A stretch of 64,000 nucleotides of DNA from Bacteriovoracia bacterium. Its GTDB lineage: Bacteria; Bdellovibrionota; Bacteriovoracia; Bacteriovoracales; Bacteriovoracaceae. Every line of letters starts with the position of its first letter. The stretch's first letter is position 1. Of the stretch, positions 25,946 through 34,272 are shown piece after piece. The stretch lies in contig JAUIIL010000001.1 in assembly GCA_030431635.1 (NCBI GenBank), positions 310,001 through 374,000 on the forward strand. The letters are read 5' to 3'. The notes beneath the pieces are model-generated. The model was not told the DNA's origin and searched no databases. It saw only the letters and a list, made by a program, of their open reading frames with translations. Made by a program: the position numbers and the translations under genes.

Positions 25946-27221
25946 GAGAAAACATATTTACGTATATGCTGATTGGGTAGGGATTGATGGGCCTTTTTTA
26001 ATGGGAGTTCTTTCTGTTGATGCCGTAAGAGGTGAAGAGGTATTCTCTTTTTCTTACGATGAGAGTTGGATGAGAAAAGGTTTAGTACAAGAACTAGATC
26101 CAGATTTACAACTCTATCTAGGAGATCAGTATTTAGAAGAAGGAAAATCAAACTTTGGTATTTTTACTGACTCTTGTCCTGATCGCTGGGGAAGAGTTTT
26201 AATGCAGCGGCGTGAGGCAATACTTGCAAGGAATGAAAGTCGGCCGCCTAGAAAACTATACGAGAGCGATTATCTATTAGGGGTCTATGATGGGAATCGA
26301 ATGGGTGCATTAAGATTTAAATTAGATCCAGATGGAGACTTTCTAGATAGTAAAACAAGATTTTCGACTCCGCCATGGGTGAGATTAAAAGAACTAGAGC
26401 AAGCAAGCTTAAAAATTGAAGAAGATGGAGATGAAATTTCAGAAGAATATATAAAATGGCTTAATATGCTTATTTCTCCGGGCTCTTCTTTGGGAGGGGC
26501 CAGGCCCAAAGCAAGCATTGTCGATGAGAAGGGAAATTTATGGATAGCAAAGTTTCCAAGCCAAGCTGATGCCACGAATGTTGGTGGGTGGGAAATGGTT
26601 GCTTATCAAATAGCTTTGGAAGCCGGTGTAAACATGTCAGAGTCTAAGGCACAGAAATTTAATAGTGATAATTATACGTTCTTAACAAAAAGATTTGATA
26701 GAAAACAAAATGCTCGGATTCATTTTGCTTCAGCAATGACTTGTTTAGGTAAAGTGGATGGAAATGACCATACTTTAGGTGTTAGTTACCTTGATTTAGT
26801 AGAGTTCATAATTCGTAATGGATCAAATGTAGATAGAGATTTAGAAGAACTTTGGAGAAGAATTGTTCTTAATATTTGTATCTCAAATGTGGATGACCAT
26901 TTAAGAAATCATGGTTTTATTCTAGAAGAGACTGGATGGAGGCTCTCTCCTGCTTACGATATTAATCCTATTTCTGATAGTGATGGTTTAAAATTAAATA
27001 TATCTGAACACGATAACTCTCAAGACTTAGATCTTGTCTTGTCAGTTATCGGGCACTTTAGACTGGATGAAACTAAAGCTAACAAGATAATAGGTGAAGT
27101 AAAAGATGCTGTTTTAAAATGGAGAGACTACGCAAATAAACTAGGGATTCCAAGAGAAAAACAAGATTTAATGGCAAGAGCGTTTAGAGTCGTTGAGAAT
27201 AGTCATGTTAAGCAAAAGTAA
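25926..27221 (+). CDS. hipA: HipA-type serine/threonine kinase toxin
   Basis: 431 residues from ATG 25926 (or 25929); the frame runs further upstream inside hipB. Full-length HipA plan: N-terminal subdomain (HIYVYADWVGIDGPFLMGVLSVD), then GSSLGGARPKASI near 184-195, which holds the autophosphorylated-loop Ser and phosphate-binding residues, the lysine strand LWIAKFPS, FLTKRFDR, the catalytic NICISNVDDHLRNHGF near 317-328 and the metal-binding AYDINP near 343. E. coli HipA phosphorylates glutamyl-tRNA synthetase and causes growth arrest; the target here is unknown. All catalytic motifs look intact, so the toxin should be active. Coupled to hipB by overlap. Confidence 0.92.
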   Translation: MMSKKNERKHIYVYADWVGIDGPFLMGVLSVDAVRGEEVFSFSYDESWMRKGLVQELDPDLQLYLGDQYLEEGKSNFGIFTDSCPDRWGRVLMQRREAILARNESRPPRKLYESDYLLGVYDGNRMGALRFKLDPDGDFLDSKTRFSTPPWVRLKELEQASLKIEEDGDEISEEYIKWLNMLISPGSSLGGARPKASIVDEKGNLWIAKFPSQADATNVGGWEMVAYQIALEAGVNMSESKAQKFNSDNYTFLTKRFDRKQNARIHFASAMTCLGKVDGNDHTLGVSYLDLVEFIIRNGSNVDRDLEELWRRIVLNICISNVDDHLRNHGFILEETGWRLSPAYDINPISDSDGLKLNISEHDNSQDLDLVLSVIGHFRLDETKANKIIGEVKDAVLKWRDYANKLGIPREKQDLMARAFRVVENSHVKQK

Positions 27222-27356
27222 GGAGATTAAAAAGAATAAACACCCGTGGAGAAAATGTCCTTCAGGTCATCGAAAGGAATTAAGGAATTAAGGGATCACC
27301 TTCTCTTTTTCGAACAAGACGAACTTTATGAAAGGATTAAAAGTGAAGAGATTTAA
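27205..27356 (+). pseudogene. Small ORF after hipA, split by an 8-bp tandem duplication
   Basis: From ATG 27205, inside the end of hipA, a frame reads KNKHPWRKCPSGHRKELRN and stops at 27291. The sequence GGAATTAA occurs twice in tandem at 27276-27283 and 27284-27291. Removing one copy restores a 47-residue frame that goes on as ELRDHLLFFEQDELYERIKSEEI to TAA 27356, which looks like real protein. The second half can also be read alone from ATG 27255 (33 residues, GGAG upstream). It may be a third, decayed gene of the hip module; no family recognised. Confidence 0.4.
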
Positions 27357-27361
27357 TTTTA

Positions 27362-27469
27362 CTATGATGCTCTTACTTGTCTAAGGTTTGCACTATCGAA
27401 CTTTTCTCCCTCATGCTCGCCAAATTCGTAAACTACCGTAAAAAAACCGTCGAGACGTTTAAAGAAGAA
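27362..27469 (-). pseudogene. Remnant of an unknown gene
   Basis: A minus-strand frame with no start codon reads FKRLDGFFTVVYEFGEHEGEKFDSANLRQVRAS and ends at TAG 27362. Its composition is strongly protein-like. Upstream a neighbouring frame reads AELKKYKLFDSS, so a single frameshift near 27465 could join them. No start or binding site is left. It is probably the 3' end of a lost gene next to the hip module. Confidence 0.35.
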
Positions 27470-27527
27470 TCAAAAAGTTTATATTTTTTAAGTTCAGCAA
27501 AAACTCAGAATATCCGTATAAGTGTCT

Positions 27528-28130
27528 ATGAAAGATAAGATATTGGTTATCGATGATGATCCGGCCATTGTCAGTTTACTTCAGGATTTCTTAGAAGATG
27601 AATTTGATATTGAGAAGGCCTACTGCTCTGAAGAAGCCTTATCGACTTTAATGCAAAAAAATCAATATAGTGCCATACTCACTGATATTAATTTAGGTGG
27701 GTTAAGCGGTCTTAAGTTACTTGAAATTCTCAAAATGAGACCAGGCCCAACTCCTATTATATTAATGTCAGCTGATGTAAAAAGAGAAGATCTTTTTAAT
27801 GCGATTCATATTGGTGCTTTTGATGTGATTGAAAAACCTTTTGAGTTAGAAAAACTTTACTACACCTTAGGAAAAGCAGTTCACTACTATAGAGAGCAAC
27901 TTCAAAAAGAGAGCCTTTCGATCAAATGCAAGGCCTTAATAAGAGAGGCGCAAGAGTTAGTGAAGGCCTATAAAAAAAGACTTTTGAAGGCCGAGAATAT
28001 TCTCATGCACACCAAGAGTTTAACTTTAGAAAATCAGACCGAAGTAAATCAATTTTTAAATACAATAAAAGAAGTCATCGAGCATGAAGATATTTTTCAT
28101 AAGGCCCTAGAAGAATTTAAAGAGAGTTAA
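27528..28130 (+). CDS. Response regulator with helical C-terminal extension
   Basis: 200 residues from ATG 27528; the GTG two codons earlier overlaps a -10-like TATAAG (27517-27522). An intact receiver domain is visible: acidic IDDDP (9-11), phosphoacceptor Asp53 in ILTDINLGGLSG, Ser81 in ILMSAD and Lys103 in IEKPFE. Residues 115-200 form a charged, probably coiled-coil helix region (YYREQLQKESLSIKCKALIREAQELVKAYKKRLLKAENI), not a DNA-binding domain, so output is likely through protein contacts. It ends two bases from the convergent LysR gene. No kinase is adjacent. Confidence 0.85.
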   Translation: MKDKILVIDDDPAIVSLLQDFLEDEFDIEKAYCSEEALSTLMQKNQYSAILTDINLGGLSGLKLLEILKMRPGPTPIILMSADVKREDLFNAIHIGAFDVIEKPFELEKLYYTLGKAVHYYREQLQKESLSIKCKALIREAQELVKAYKKRLLKAENILMHTKSLTLENQTEVNQFLNTIKEVIEHEDIFHKALEEFKES

Positions 28131-28132
28131 GT

Positions 28133-29098
28133 TTATTTGAGCTTTTCTTCTGGAATATTAGCAATATCAATTAAGAGATCCTGATCATTATAGTGAAATG
28201 GCTTATTTTTTAACTTAAGGCACTCTTTTAGTTTTTGAATGGAAATCATATTAGAAGAGAGTTCCCTCCAGGAAGCATAAAGCTTGATCTTAAATTTTTG
28301 CTGATCAAGAGTGAAGATTTTTAATCTACTCTCCCAAAATGCATCAGGTTGGTGAAAGGGGAAAAGAGTAATACATCTTCCACGCTCGGCCAAGTGGATA
28401 CTGAATTCTCTATGGTCTGTATAGATAAACTCCTCTGGAAAAATAGAGTGTTCTCCCAGGTAGTCTAGAACAAGCTTATTTAAAGAGTGGTCCCAATTGC
28501 TCAGAGAAAGAGGAATCGTATTTAACAGATCCTCTTTCTTTTTGAAACGTGAGAAAATTTCAGGAGACGTTGCAAGTCCCAAGGTATAACTTTCAATACA
28601 TTCATTTTGAGTTTTTCGACTTTTAATAGGTTCAAGAGAAATCACCCAATCATACTCTCCTTTATCAAGGCCGATGGTGAGTTTTTGCGCATTGGTCTCT
28701 CTAATCGTATGAACTGTCCCATAAGGAGCAAAGAGATCGTTATATTCAGAGACAAACTGAAGTCCGAGAGATTCAACTAAAGACTCTTGAATTCCAATTT
28801 TAACAGCATATCCACCGACTGAGTGTTTTGAAATATTATCGATAATGCGTCTTCCATTTTCAAAAATTTCTCGGCAAGAAAAAAAGAGCTCCTGCCCATC
28901 GCTGGTGAGAACAAACTTACGGGATTTCTTTTGAAAGAGAGTCAGATTAAAACGTGCCTCTAATTTCTTAATATGCTCGCTTAAGGTGGGGCTTGATAAA
29001 CCTAAAGTTTTTGCTGCCTCCTTGATAGATTGCCTTCTTCCTACTTCATAGAAGTAGTAGAGCTGGTTCCAGTTTATATCTTTAAGGGCAGAAATCAT
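28133..29098 (-). CDS. LysR-family transcriptional regulator (NhaR-like)
   Basis: 321 residues. The winged helix-turn-helix is at about 8-68 (WNQLYYFYEVGRRQSIKEAAKTLGLSSPTLSEHIKKLEARFNLTLFQKKSRKFVLTSDGQEL). The opening LNWNQLYYF-type start and the effector domain recall NhaR and related regulators; the coinducer is unknown. It is divergent from the GNAT-racemase-deacetylase-symporter cluster, with 90 bp between the starts, so it is the likely regulator of that cluster. The intergenic region has a GGTTTAACC palindrome near 29109-29117. Confidence 0.9.
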   Translation of the reverse strand: MISALKDINWNQLYYFYEVGRRQSIKEAAKTLGLSSPTLSEHIKKLEARFNLTLFQKKSRKFVLTSDGQELFFSCREIFENGRRIIDNISKHSVGGYAVKIGIQESLVESLGLQFVSEYNDLFAPYGTVHTIRETNAQKLTIGLDKGEYDWVISLEPIKSRKTQNECIESYTLGLATSPEIFSRFKKKEDLLNTIPLSLSNWDHSLNKLVLDYLGEHSIFPEEFIYTDHREFSIHLAERGRCITLFPFHQPDAFWESRLKIFTLDQQKFKIKLYASWRELSSNMISIQKLKECLKLKNKPFHYNDQDLLIDIANIPEEKLK

Positions 29099-29188
29099 AA
29101 CTATATATTAGGTTTAACCAAACATACTGTCAAATTTATTGAGTATAATTGATTTACCCTTTATTTATATCATTAAACGGGGTTATCT
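29099..29188. promoter_or_regulatory. Divergent control region between LysR gene and racemase cluster
   Basis: 90 bp. The palindrome GGTTTAACC at 29109-29117 lies close to the LysR start, a usual place for a LysR autoregulatory site, and TATAAT at 29145-29150 could be the -10 for the rightward operon. I see no convincing -35 for it, which would fit an activator-dependent promoter. Confidence 0.4.
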
Positions 29189-29623
29189 ATGAAAATAAAA
29201 AGAATTGATGGTCAATATCTTAACTATGAACAAAAAAGAGAAATTGGTCAGTTTCTCTATGAACACTTAGATGAGTTTCGGGATTCTTTAGATGAGATTT
29301 GTCACTGTCTAGACTATGTGACAAACGATCCAAAAGGTGGAGACGTTTTTCTCTCGATGAATGAAAATGATGAACTCACTGGGTGTGTAGTTTTGAATAA
29401 AACAGGAATGGGTCGTTATATTCCTGAGAATATTCTGGTTTATGTGGCCGTTGACAAAAAATACAGGGGGCAAGGAGTGGGGAAGAAGTTAGTTGCAGAG
29501 GCCTTAAAAAATATTGAAGGCTCTGTTGCTCTTCATGTTGAACCTCACAACCCTGCAATTCATTTGTATGAGAAACTTGGTTTTACAAACAAATATCTAG
29601 AAATGCGATATACGAGAGATTAG
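29189..29623 (+). CDS. GNAT-family N-acetyltransferase
   Basis: 144 residues. The acetyl-CoA binding core is clear: VYVAVDKKYRGQGVGKKLVAEAL (motif A, with the R/QxxGxG/A loop RGQGVG), followed by ALHVEPHNPAIHLYEKLGFTNKYLEMRY (motif B). It transfers acetyl groups to an amine; from its position ahead of two racemases and a deacetylase, the substrate is probably an amino acid or related amine, which is inference. First gene of the rightward cluster; the next gene begins one base after its stop. Confidence 0.9.
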   Translation: MKIKRIDGQYLNYEQKREIGQFLYEHLDEFRDSLDEICHCLDYVTNDPKGGDVFLSMNENDELTGCVVLNKTGMGRYIPENILVYVAVDKKYRGQGVGKKLVAEALKNIEGSVALHVEPHNPAIHLYEKLGFTNKYLEMRYTRD

Positions 29624-29624
29624 T

Positions 29625-30695
29625 ATGGCCTTTATCAAGCTTTATAAAGAGAGGCTAAGAAGAAACTATAATTACCTAGAGAATTTCTTTGAAAAAAAAG
29701 GAACTCAATGGGGAATAGTGACTAAACTTTTGTGTGGTAATGAGAGTTTTCTCTCTGAAGTTATCAAACTTGGGATTAATGAAGTTCATGATTCGAGAGT
29801 ATCTAATCTTAAAAAAATTAAAAATCTTGCTCCTGAAATTCAAACTGTTTATATCAAACCACCTGCTAAAAGAAGTATTAAAAGTATTATCCAGTACGCT
29901 GATGTCAGCATGAACACTGAGCTCTCAACAATTAAACTTCTCTCTGAAGAGGCCAAAAGACAAAACAAAATACATAAGATTGTCATTATGGTTGAACTTG
30001 GAGATTTAAGAGAAGGAGTGATGGGGGATGAATTAGTTGATTTTTATGGAGAGGTTTTTAATCTTGATAATATTGAAATCACTGCACTGGGGGCCAATTT
30101 AAACTGTCTTAATGGTGTTCTGCCCTCGCAAGATAAACTTGCCCAATTATGTTTATATAAAAGTATTATTGAGTTGAAGTTTAATAAAAAAATTCCTTTT
30201 ATTTCTGGAGGCTCTTCAGTCACGATTCCTCTCCTGTTAAGAAAGCAAATGCCTAAAGCCGTTAATCACCTAAGAATAGGCGAGACTCTGTATTTTGGAG
30301 TCGATTTATTTAAAAAGAAAACTATCAATGGAATGCAGAGTAATGTTTTTGAACTTTGTGCTGAAATTATAGAGTTAACTCAAAAACCTATTGTCCCGTT
30401 TGGAGAGTTTGATGAGAACCCAAGTGGTGAGACATATGAGATTAACGAAAATGATTACGGCAAAAGATCACATCGGGCCATTGTTGATGTAGGTTTACTC
30501 GATATCTCTCCAGAGTTTCTCTCTCCTCAAGATGCTAATATCCAGGTCGTTGGTGCTAGTTCTGATATGCTAGTTGTCGATCTGGGGGATTCTCATTCTC
30601 AATACAAGATAGGTGATACTATTTCTTTTTCACTTAAATATATGGGAGCTTTAAGTCTTATTAACTCTAAGTATATAGATAAGGTTGTGGTTTAA
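29625..30695 (+). CDS. PLP-dependent racemase, ornithine racemase-like
   Basis: 356 residues. Fold-type III PLP enzyme of the alanine/ornithine racemase family: the PLP lysine is Lys34 in GIVTKLLCGN, and the family-typical GANLNCLNGVLPSQDKLAQL, FISGGSSVTIPLL and NHLRIGETLYFGVD (phosphate and Arg contacts) follow. Orr-type enzymes interconvert L- and D-ornithine, others act on Ala or Lys, so the exact substrate is unsure. It sits between a GNAT gene and a canonical alanine racemase. Its stop at 30693-30695 lies just before the AAAAAGGAG site of alr. Confidence 0.85.
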   Translation: MAFIKLYKERLRRNYNYLENFFEKKGTQWGIVTKLLCGNESFLSEVIKLGINEVHDSRVSNLKKIKNLAPEIQTVYIKPPAKRSIKSIIQYADVSMNTELSTIKLLSEEAKRQNKIHKIVIMVELGDLREGVMGDELVDFYGEVFNLDNIEITALGANLNCLNGVLPSQDKLAQLCLYKSIIELKFNKKIPFISGGSSVTIPLLLRKQMPKAVNHLRIGETLYFGVDLFKKKTINGMQSNVFELCAEIIELTQKPIVPFGEFDENPSGETYEINENDYGKRSHRAIVDVGLLDISPEFLSPQDANIQVVGASSDMLVVDLGDSHSQYKIGDTISFSLKYMGALSLINSKYIDKVVV

Positions 30696-30708
30696 AAAGG
30701 AGTGCCTT

Positions 30709-31860
30709 ATTTTTGAATCTTCACATATTGAATTGAGTAAAAGTGCGTTGAGAAATAATATTAAGTTTCTCAGGAAGACTGTGGCCAAAAATAGACGACT
30801 CTCTGTTGTTGTGAAAGGGAATGCTTATGGCCATGGGATTCAAGATATCGTGCCCATGCTTGAAGATGAGGGGATTGATCATTTTTGTGTTTTTTCGGCC
30901 CAAGAGGCCTATGAAGTTTTTAAAGTTGCTTCCAAGCATTGCAGTATTGTCATTATGGGAGATATGACTGATGAAGCCATTGAATGGGCCATAAGTGAGG
31001 GGATTGAGTTTTATGTTTTTGATTTTAATCGCTTAAAAAAAGCTTATTCAATTGCTAAGGAGAAAAAGAAGAAGGCCCTTATTCATTTGGAAGTAGAAAC
31101 AGGAATGAATAGAACAGGCTTTGATATGAATGAATACGTAGAATTAGCAGAATATCTAAAAGAAAAAGATGGTTTCTTTAGAATAATAGGGCTTTGTACC
31201 CATTTTGCTGGAGCAGAGAGTGTTTCAAATTATATCAGAATTAAAAATCAAATAAAAAAATTTAAAAAGGCCCAAGAGATTTTAGTCTCTTTTGGAATTA
31301 AAGTAGAACTCACCCATGCTGCTTGTTCAGCAGCGAGCTTGCGATACCCACAAGTTCGCTTTGATATGGTGAGAATTGGTATTTTAACTTATGGTTTTTG
31401 GCCTTCCCAGGAAGTTTATATTGAATATCTTACTAAGAAAAAAACCCATAAAAATCCTCTTGAGAGAGTTATTAGTTGGAAAAGTTTTGTCATGAATATC
31501 AAAAAAGTAAAGTTGGGGGAGTACATTGGTTATGGAACTAGTTTTCAGGCCAATGAGAATAAAACCTTGGCCCTTATTCCGGTTGGTTATGAAACAGGGT
31601 TTTCAAGAAATTTAAGTAATCAAGGGAAAGTTCTTATTCGCGGTCAAACAGTTCCCGTAGTAGGAATTGTGAATATGAATCTTTGCAGTGTCGATATTAC
31701 TCGGATCCAAAATGTCAAAGAAGGAGATGAAGTTGTTATTATCGGCAAACAAGGAGAGAATGAGGCCACAGTTTCTTCTTTTAGTGATATGAGTAATTTA
31801 TTAAACTATGAACTCTTAACGAGACTTCCAACTGATATTCCAAGACAAATAGTATTATGA
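30709..31860 (+). CDS. alr: Alanine racemase, probable ATT start
   Basis: 383 residues if it starts at ATT 30709, six bases after a strong AAAAAGGAG (30694-30702). The only upstream alternative in frame is TTG 30685, which overlaps the previous gene and has no spaced binding site; no ATG, GTG or TTG lies in a suitable place downstream. Alr motifs: SHIELSKSALRNNIKFL, PLP lysine Lys36 in VVVKGNAYGHG, HLEVETGMNRTGF, the Arg-bearing VRFDMVRIGILTYG and the catalytic Tyr in IGYGTSF near 273. It racemises L/D-Ala, for peptidoglycan synthesis or D-Ala catabolism. Its stop overlaps the next start (ATGA). Confidence 0.85.
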   Translation: MFESSHIELSKSALRNNIKFLRKTVAKNRRLSVVVKGNAYGHGIQDIVPMLEDEGIDHFCVFSAQEAYEVFKVASKHCSIVIMGDMTDEAIEWAISEGIEFYVFDFNRLKKAYSIAKEKKKKALIHLEVETGMNRTGFDMNEYVELAEYLKEKDGFFRIIGLCTHFAGAESVSNYIRIKNQIKKFKKAQEILVSFGIKVELTHAACSAASLRYPQVRFDMVRIGILTYGFWPSQEVYIEYLTKKKTHKNPLERVISWKSFVMNIKKVKLGEYIGYGTSFQANENKTLALIPVGYETGFSRNLSNQGKVLIRGQTVPVVGIVNMNLCSVDITRIQNVKEGDEVVIIGKQGENEATVSSFSDMSNLLNYELLTRLPTDIPRQIVL

Positions 31861-32861
31861 TTATCTATAACCCTCGTTTTATTCCTTATCTTCTTCAATT
31901 TGGGATTGAGGTTCCTCATCTAAAGTCTAAATATGATAAAATTGTAACTGAAATAACAAAGGATTATTCTCAAGATGTCTTTTATCAAGGCCAATTCGAA
32001 GAAATAAAAAAAGAAGATCTTCTTCTTGCTCATGACGAGAGTTTTGTAAGAGAACTTCTCTCCCACCCAGAAGAAGAGATTATAAAGGCCTACGAACTTA
32101 TCAAAACAAATGGACAATATCATCGTTATAATCCTTCAAAGGCGACAAGAAGTTTGCACGAGCTTGCTCAAGTTTTAGTTCAAAGTACCAGTGGTACATA
32201 TCAAAGTTTAGTTTTGGCCCAGGAGAAAGGCTTCTCTTATTTTTTAGGTGGTGGGCAACACCATGCCATGAGTTTTGGAGGAAGAGGTTTCTGTCTGGTA
32301 AACGATATTGTTATTACCCTAAGAAAGTTTCTTTCCATAAATAAGAAACTAAAAAAAGCTTGGGTTATTGATGTTGATGCTCATAAGGGATGTGGGACAG
32401 CGCAGATAACTCAAAATGATGAAAAAATTCTCACTCTTAGTATTCATATGGCCGATGGTTGGCCGCTAGATAGCACAAAGTATGATGGGAAAGGAGAACT
32501 TTATCCATGGTTTATAGAGAGTAATATTGATATCCCCATTCAATCAGGCCAAGAGCACAGATATATAAAAGCACTCGAAGAAGGAGTTGAAAAACTTTTT
32601 GCAGAAGAGAAGAAGCCAGATATTGTTTTAATTGTTAATGGCAGTGACCCCTATGAATTTGATACTCTTCCTAGTGCTGATCTCATCAAACTAACAAAAG
32701 AAGAACTTTTCAGAAGAGATGTTTTTCTTTACGACTATTTTAAGAAAAAAAATATTCCTCAGGCCTATGTCGCTTCAGGTGGCTATGGAGAAAAGGTTTG
32801 GGAAATTCATTATCAGTTTATTCATTATGCTCTTGGGAGAGAAGGTCATGGCCACAATTGA
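31857..32861 (+). CDS. Histone deacetylase-family hydrolase (acetylpolyamine/AcuC type)
   Basis: 334 residues. Zinc-dependent deacetylase fold: HDESFVRELL, GGGQHHAMSFGGRGFCLVND with active-site His135/His136, WVIDVDAHKGCGT with Zn ligands Asp174 and His176, and third ligand Asp264 in NGSDPYEFD. Bacterial members remove acetyl groups from polyamines, acetyl-lysine or other acylated amines. With a GNAT acetyltransferase in the same operon, it may act on acetylated amino acids or polyamines; this is inference. Overlaps alr by four bases (ATGA) and the symporter by 14 bases. Confidence 0.85.
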   Translation: MIIYNPRFIPYLLQFGIEVPHLKSKYDKIVTEITKDYSQDVFYQGQFEEIKKEDLLLAHDESFVRELLSHPEEEIIKAYELIKTNGQYHRYNPSKATRSLHELAQVLVQSTSGTYQSLVLAQEKGFSYFLGGGQHHAMSFGGRGFCLVNDIVITLRKFLSINKKLKKAWVIDVDAHKGCGTAQITQNDEKILTLSIHMADGWPLDSTKYDGKGELYPWFIESNIDIPIQSGQEHRYIKALEEGVEKLFAEEKKPDIVLIVNGSDPYEFDTLPSADLIKLTKEELFRRDVFLYDYFKKKNIPQAYVASGGYGEKVWEIHYQFIHYALGREGHGHN

Positions 32862-34272
32862 TTTGATTATTTTAGCTATCTATACCATTTTCATGCTTGG
32901 AGTTGGTTTCTATTTCATGAAAAAAAATACCACGATGGATGATTACTATGTTGGTGGCCGAGAAATGGGAAGTTATCACGTTGGGCTCTCAGTTGTTGCC
33001 ACTGACGTTGGAGGAGGGTTCTCGATAGGACTAGGAGGACTTGGTTTTATGATGGGCCTATCTGGCTCTTGGATGTTATTTACTGGTCTTATTGGTGCAT
33101 GGTTAAGCGCCTCCTATCTTATTCCTAAAGTAAAAAAATTAGAAGAAAAGAAAACCTTTTATACTTTTGCTCAACTTTTTGATCATTTTTATGGACCTCG
33201 TGTGGCCCTCGTTGCAGCCGTTGTTTCCATTATTGGCTATGTGGGTTTTACAAGCTCTCAACTACTAGCAGGAGCAAAGCTTGCTAGTGCGAGCTTTGAT
33301 GGAGTGAATCTCGAAACAGCTCTTGTTATTATGGGAGCTTTGGCCGTTATCTATACATCTATAGGAGGGATAAAAGCTGTCATTTATACCGATACCTTTC
33401 AATGGATAATACTGATGGTGGGACTTTTTTTCATTGGTGTTCCTATGACCTACTTTAAACTAGGAGGGTGGGATGTTATATCCAAACTACTTCCTCGAGA
33501 GTTTTTCTCCCTTACAAATTTAACTTGGATTCAATTTTTCAATTGGATGGTGACTATTATTCCAATTTGGTTTGTTGGTATGACTCTCTATCAAAGAATT
33601 TATGCATGCCCTGATGAAAAAACAGCGAAGAAAGCTTGGCATATAGCAGCTTTTTTAGAATATCCTTTAATGGCCTTTATGGGAGTGATACTTGGAATGT
33701 TTTCCAAAGTGGCCCTTTTAAGTGGTGTTTTCTCTGAAATAGGTGCGCAAAATTTTGATCCAGAGCTTGGTCTTCCACTGCTTATTAAATATATTTTTCC
33801 TGTTGGTTTAATGGGCCTTATTTTAGCTTCTTATTTATCGGCCGTCTTATCAACTGCTGACAGTTGTTTGATGGCCGCATCAGTGAGTGTCATTAACGAT
33901 GTTCTTGCAAAACTTTTCCTCAAGAAAAAAGAACATCAGTCTTCATTAGTAATAGGCCAATTAGTGACTTTAGTGATTGGAGGTCTCTCTCTCTTATTGG
34001 CCCTTCATATGGAGAGCGTTTTAAACTTGATGCTCTCCTCCTATAGTTTTATGGTTTCAGGTCTATTAGTTCCAATTATTGCGGCTTTCTTTTTTCACTC
34101 ACAAAATTCACTGGCTGCACTGCTTTCAATTATTTCGGGTGGGGGATTGACACTTTTTTTACAATTTTCAAACACTGAACTTCCCTATGGTCTTGACGCT
34201 AATATTTTCGGGATTAGCTTATCTCTAGTTGTTTTCTTCGTTACTCAAAAGATTAATCAAAGAGATAAATAG
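32848..34272 (+). CDS. Sodium:solute symporter (SSS family)
   Basis: 474 residues from ATG 32848 (GGAG eight bases upstream), overlapping the deacetylase end; the frame runs further upstream but inside that gene. About 13 membrane segments with SSS hallmarks: MDDYYVGGREMG after helix 1, the Na+-site segment VVATDVGGGFSIGLGG, the FTSSQLLAGAKL helix, GGIKAVIYTDTFQW and YLSAVLSTADSCLMAAS. SSS members import amino acids, sugars or organic acids with Na+. The operon suggests an amino acid or related amine. The 3' end overlaps the convergent M20 gene by 48 bp, an unusually long overlap. Confidence 0.92.
   Translation: MATIDLIILAIYTIFMLGVGFYFMKKNTTMDDYYVGGREMGSYHVGLSVVATDVGGGFSIGLGGLGFMMGLSGSWMLFTGLIGAWLSASYLIPKVKKLEEKKTFYTFAQLFDHFYGPRVALVAAVVSIIGYVGFTSSQLLAGAKLASASFDGVNLETALVIMGALAVIYTSIGGIKAVIYTDTFQWIILMVGLFFIGVPMTYFKLGGWDVISKLLPREFFSLTNLTWIQFFNWMVTIIPIWFVGMTLYQRIYACPDEKTAKKAWHIAAFLEYPLMAFMGVILGMFSKVALLSGVFSEIGAQNFDPELGLPLLIKYIFPVGLMGLILASYLSAVLSTADSCLMAASVSVINDVLAKLFLKKKEHQSSLVIGQLVTLVIGGLSLLLALHMESVLNLMLSSYSFMVSGLLVPIIAAFFFHSQNSLAALLSIISGGGLTLFLQFSNTELPYGLDANIFGISLSLVVFFVTQKINQRDK

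Noticed and set aside
32719-32847. Upstream extension of the symporter
   Set aside because: It lies inside the deacetylase gene and is not membrane-like; ATG 32848 has GGAG in place and begins helix 1.
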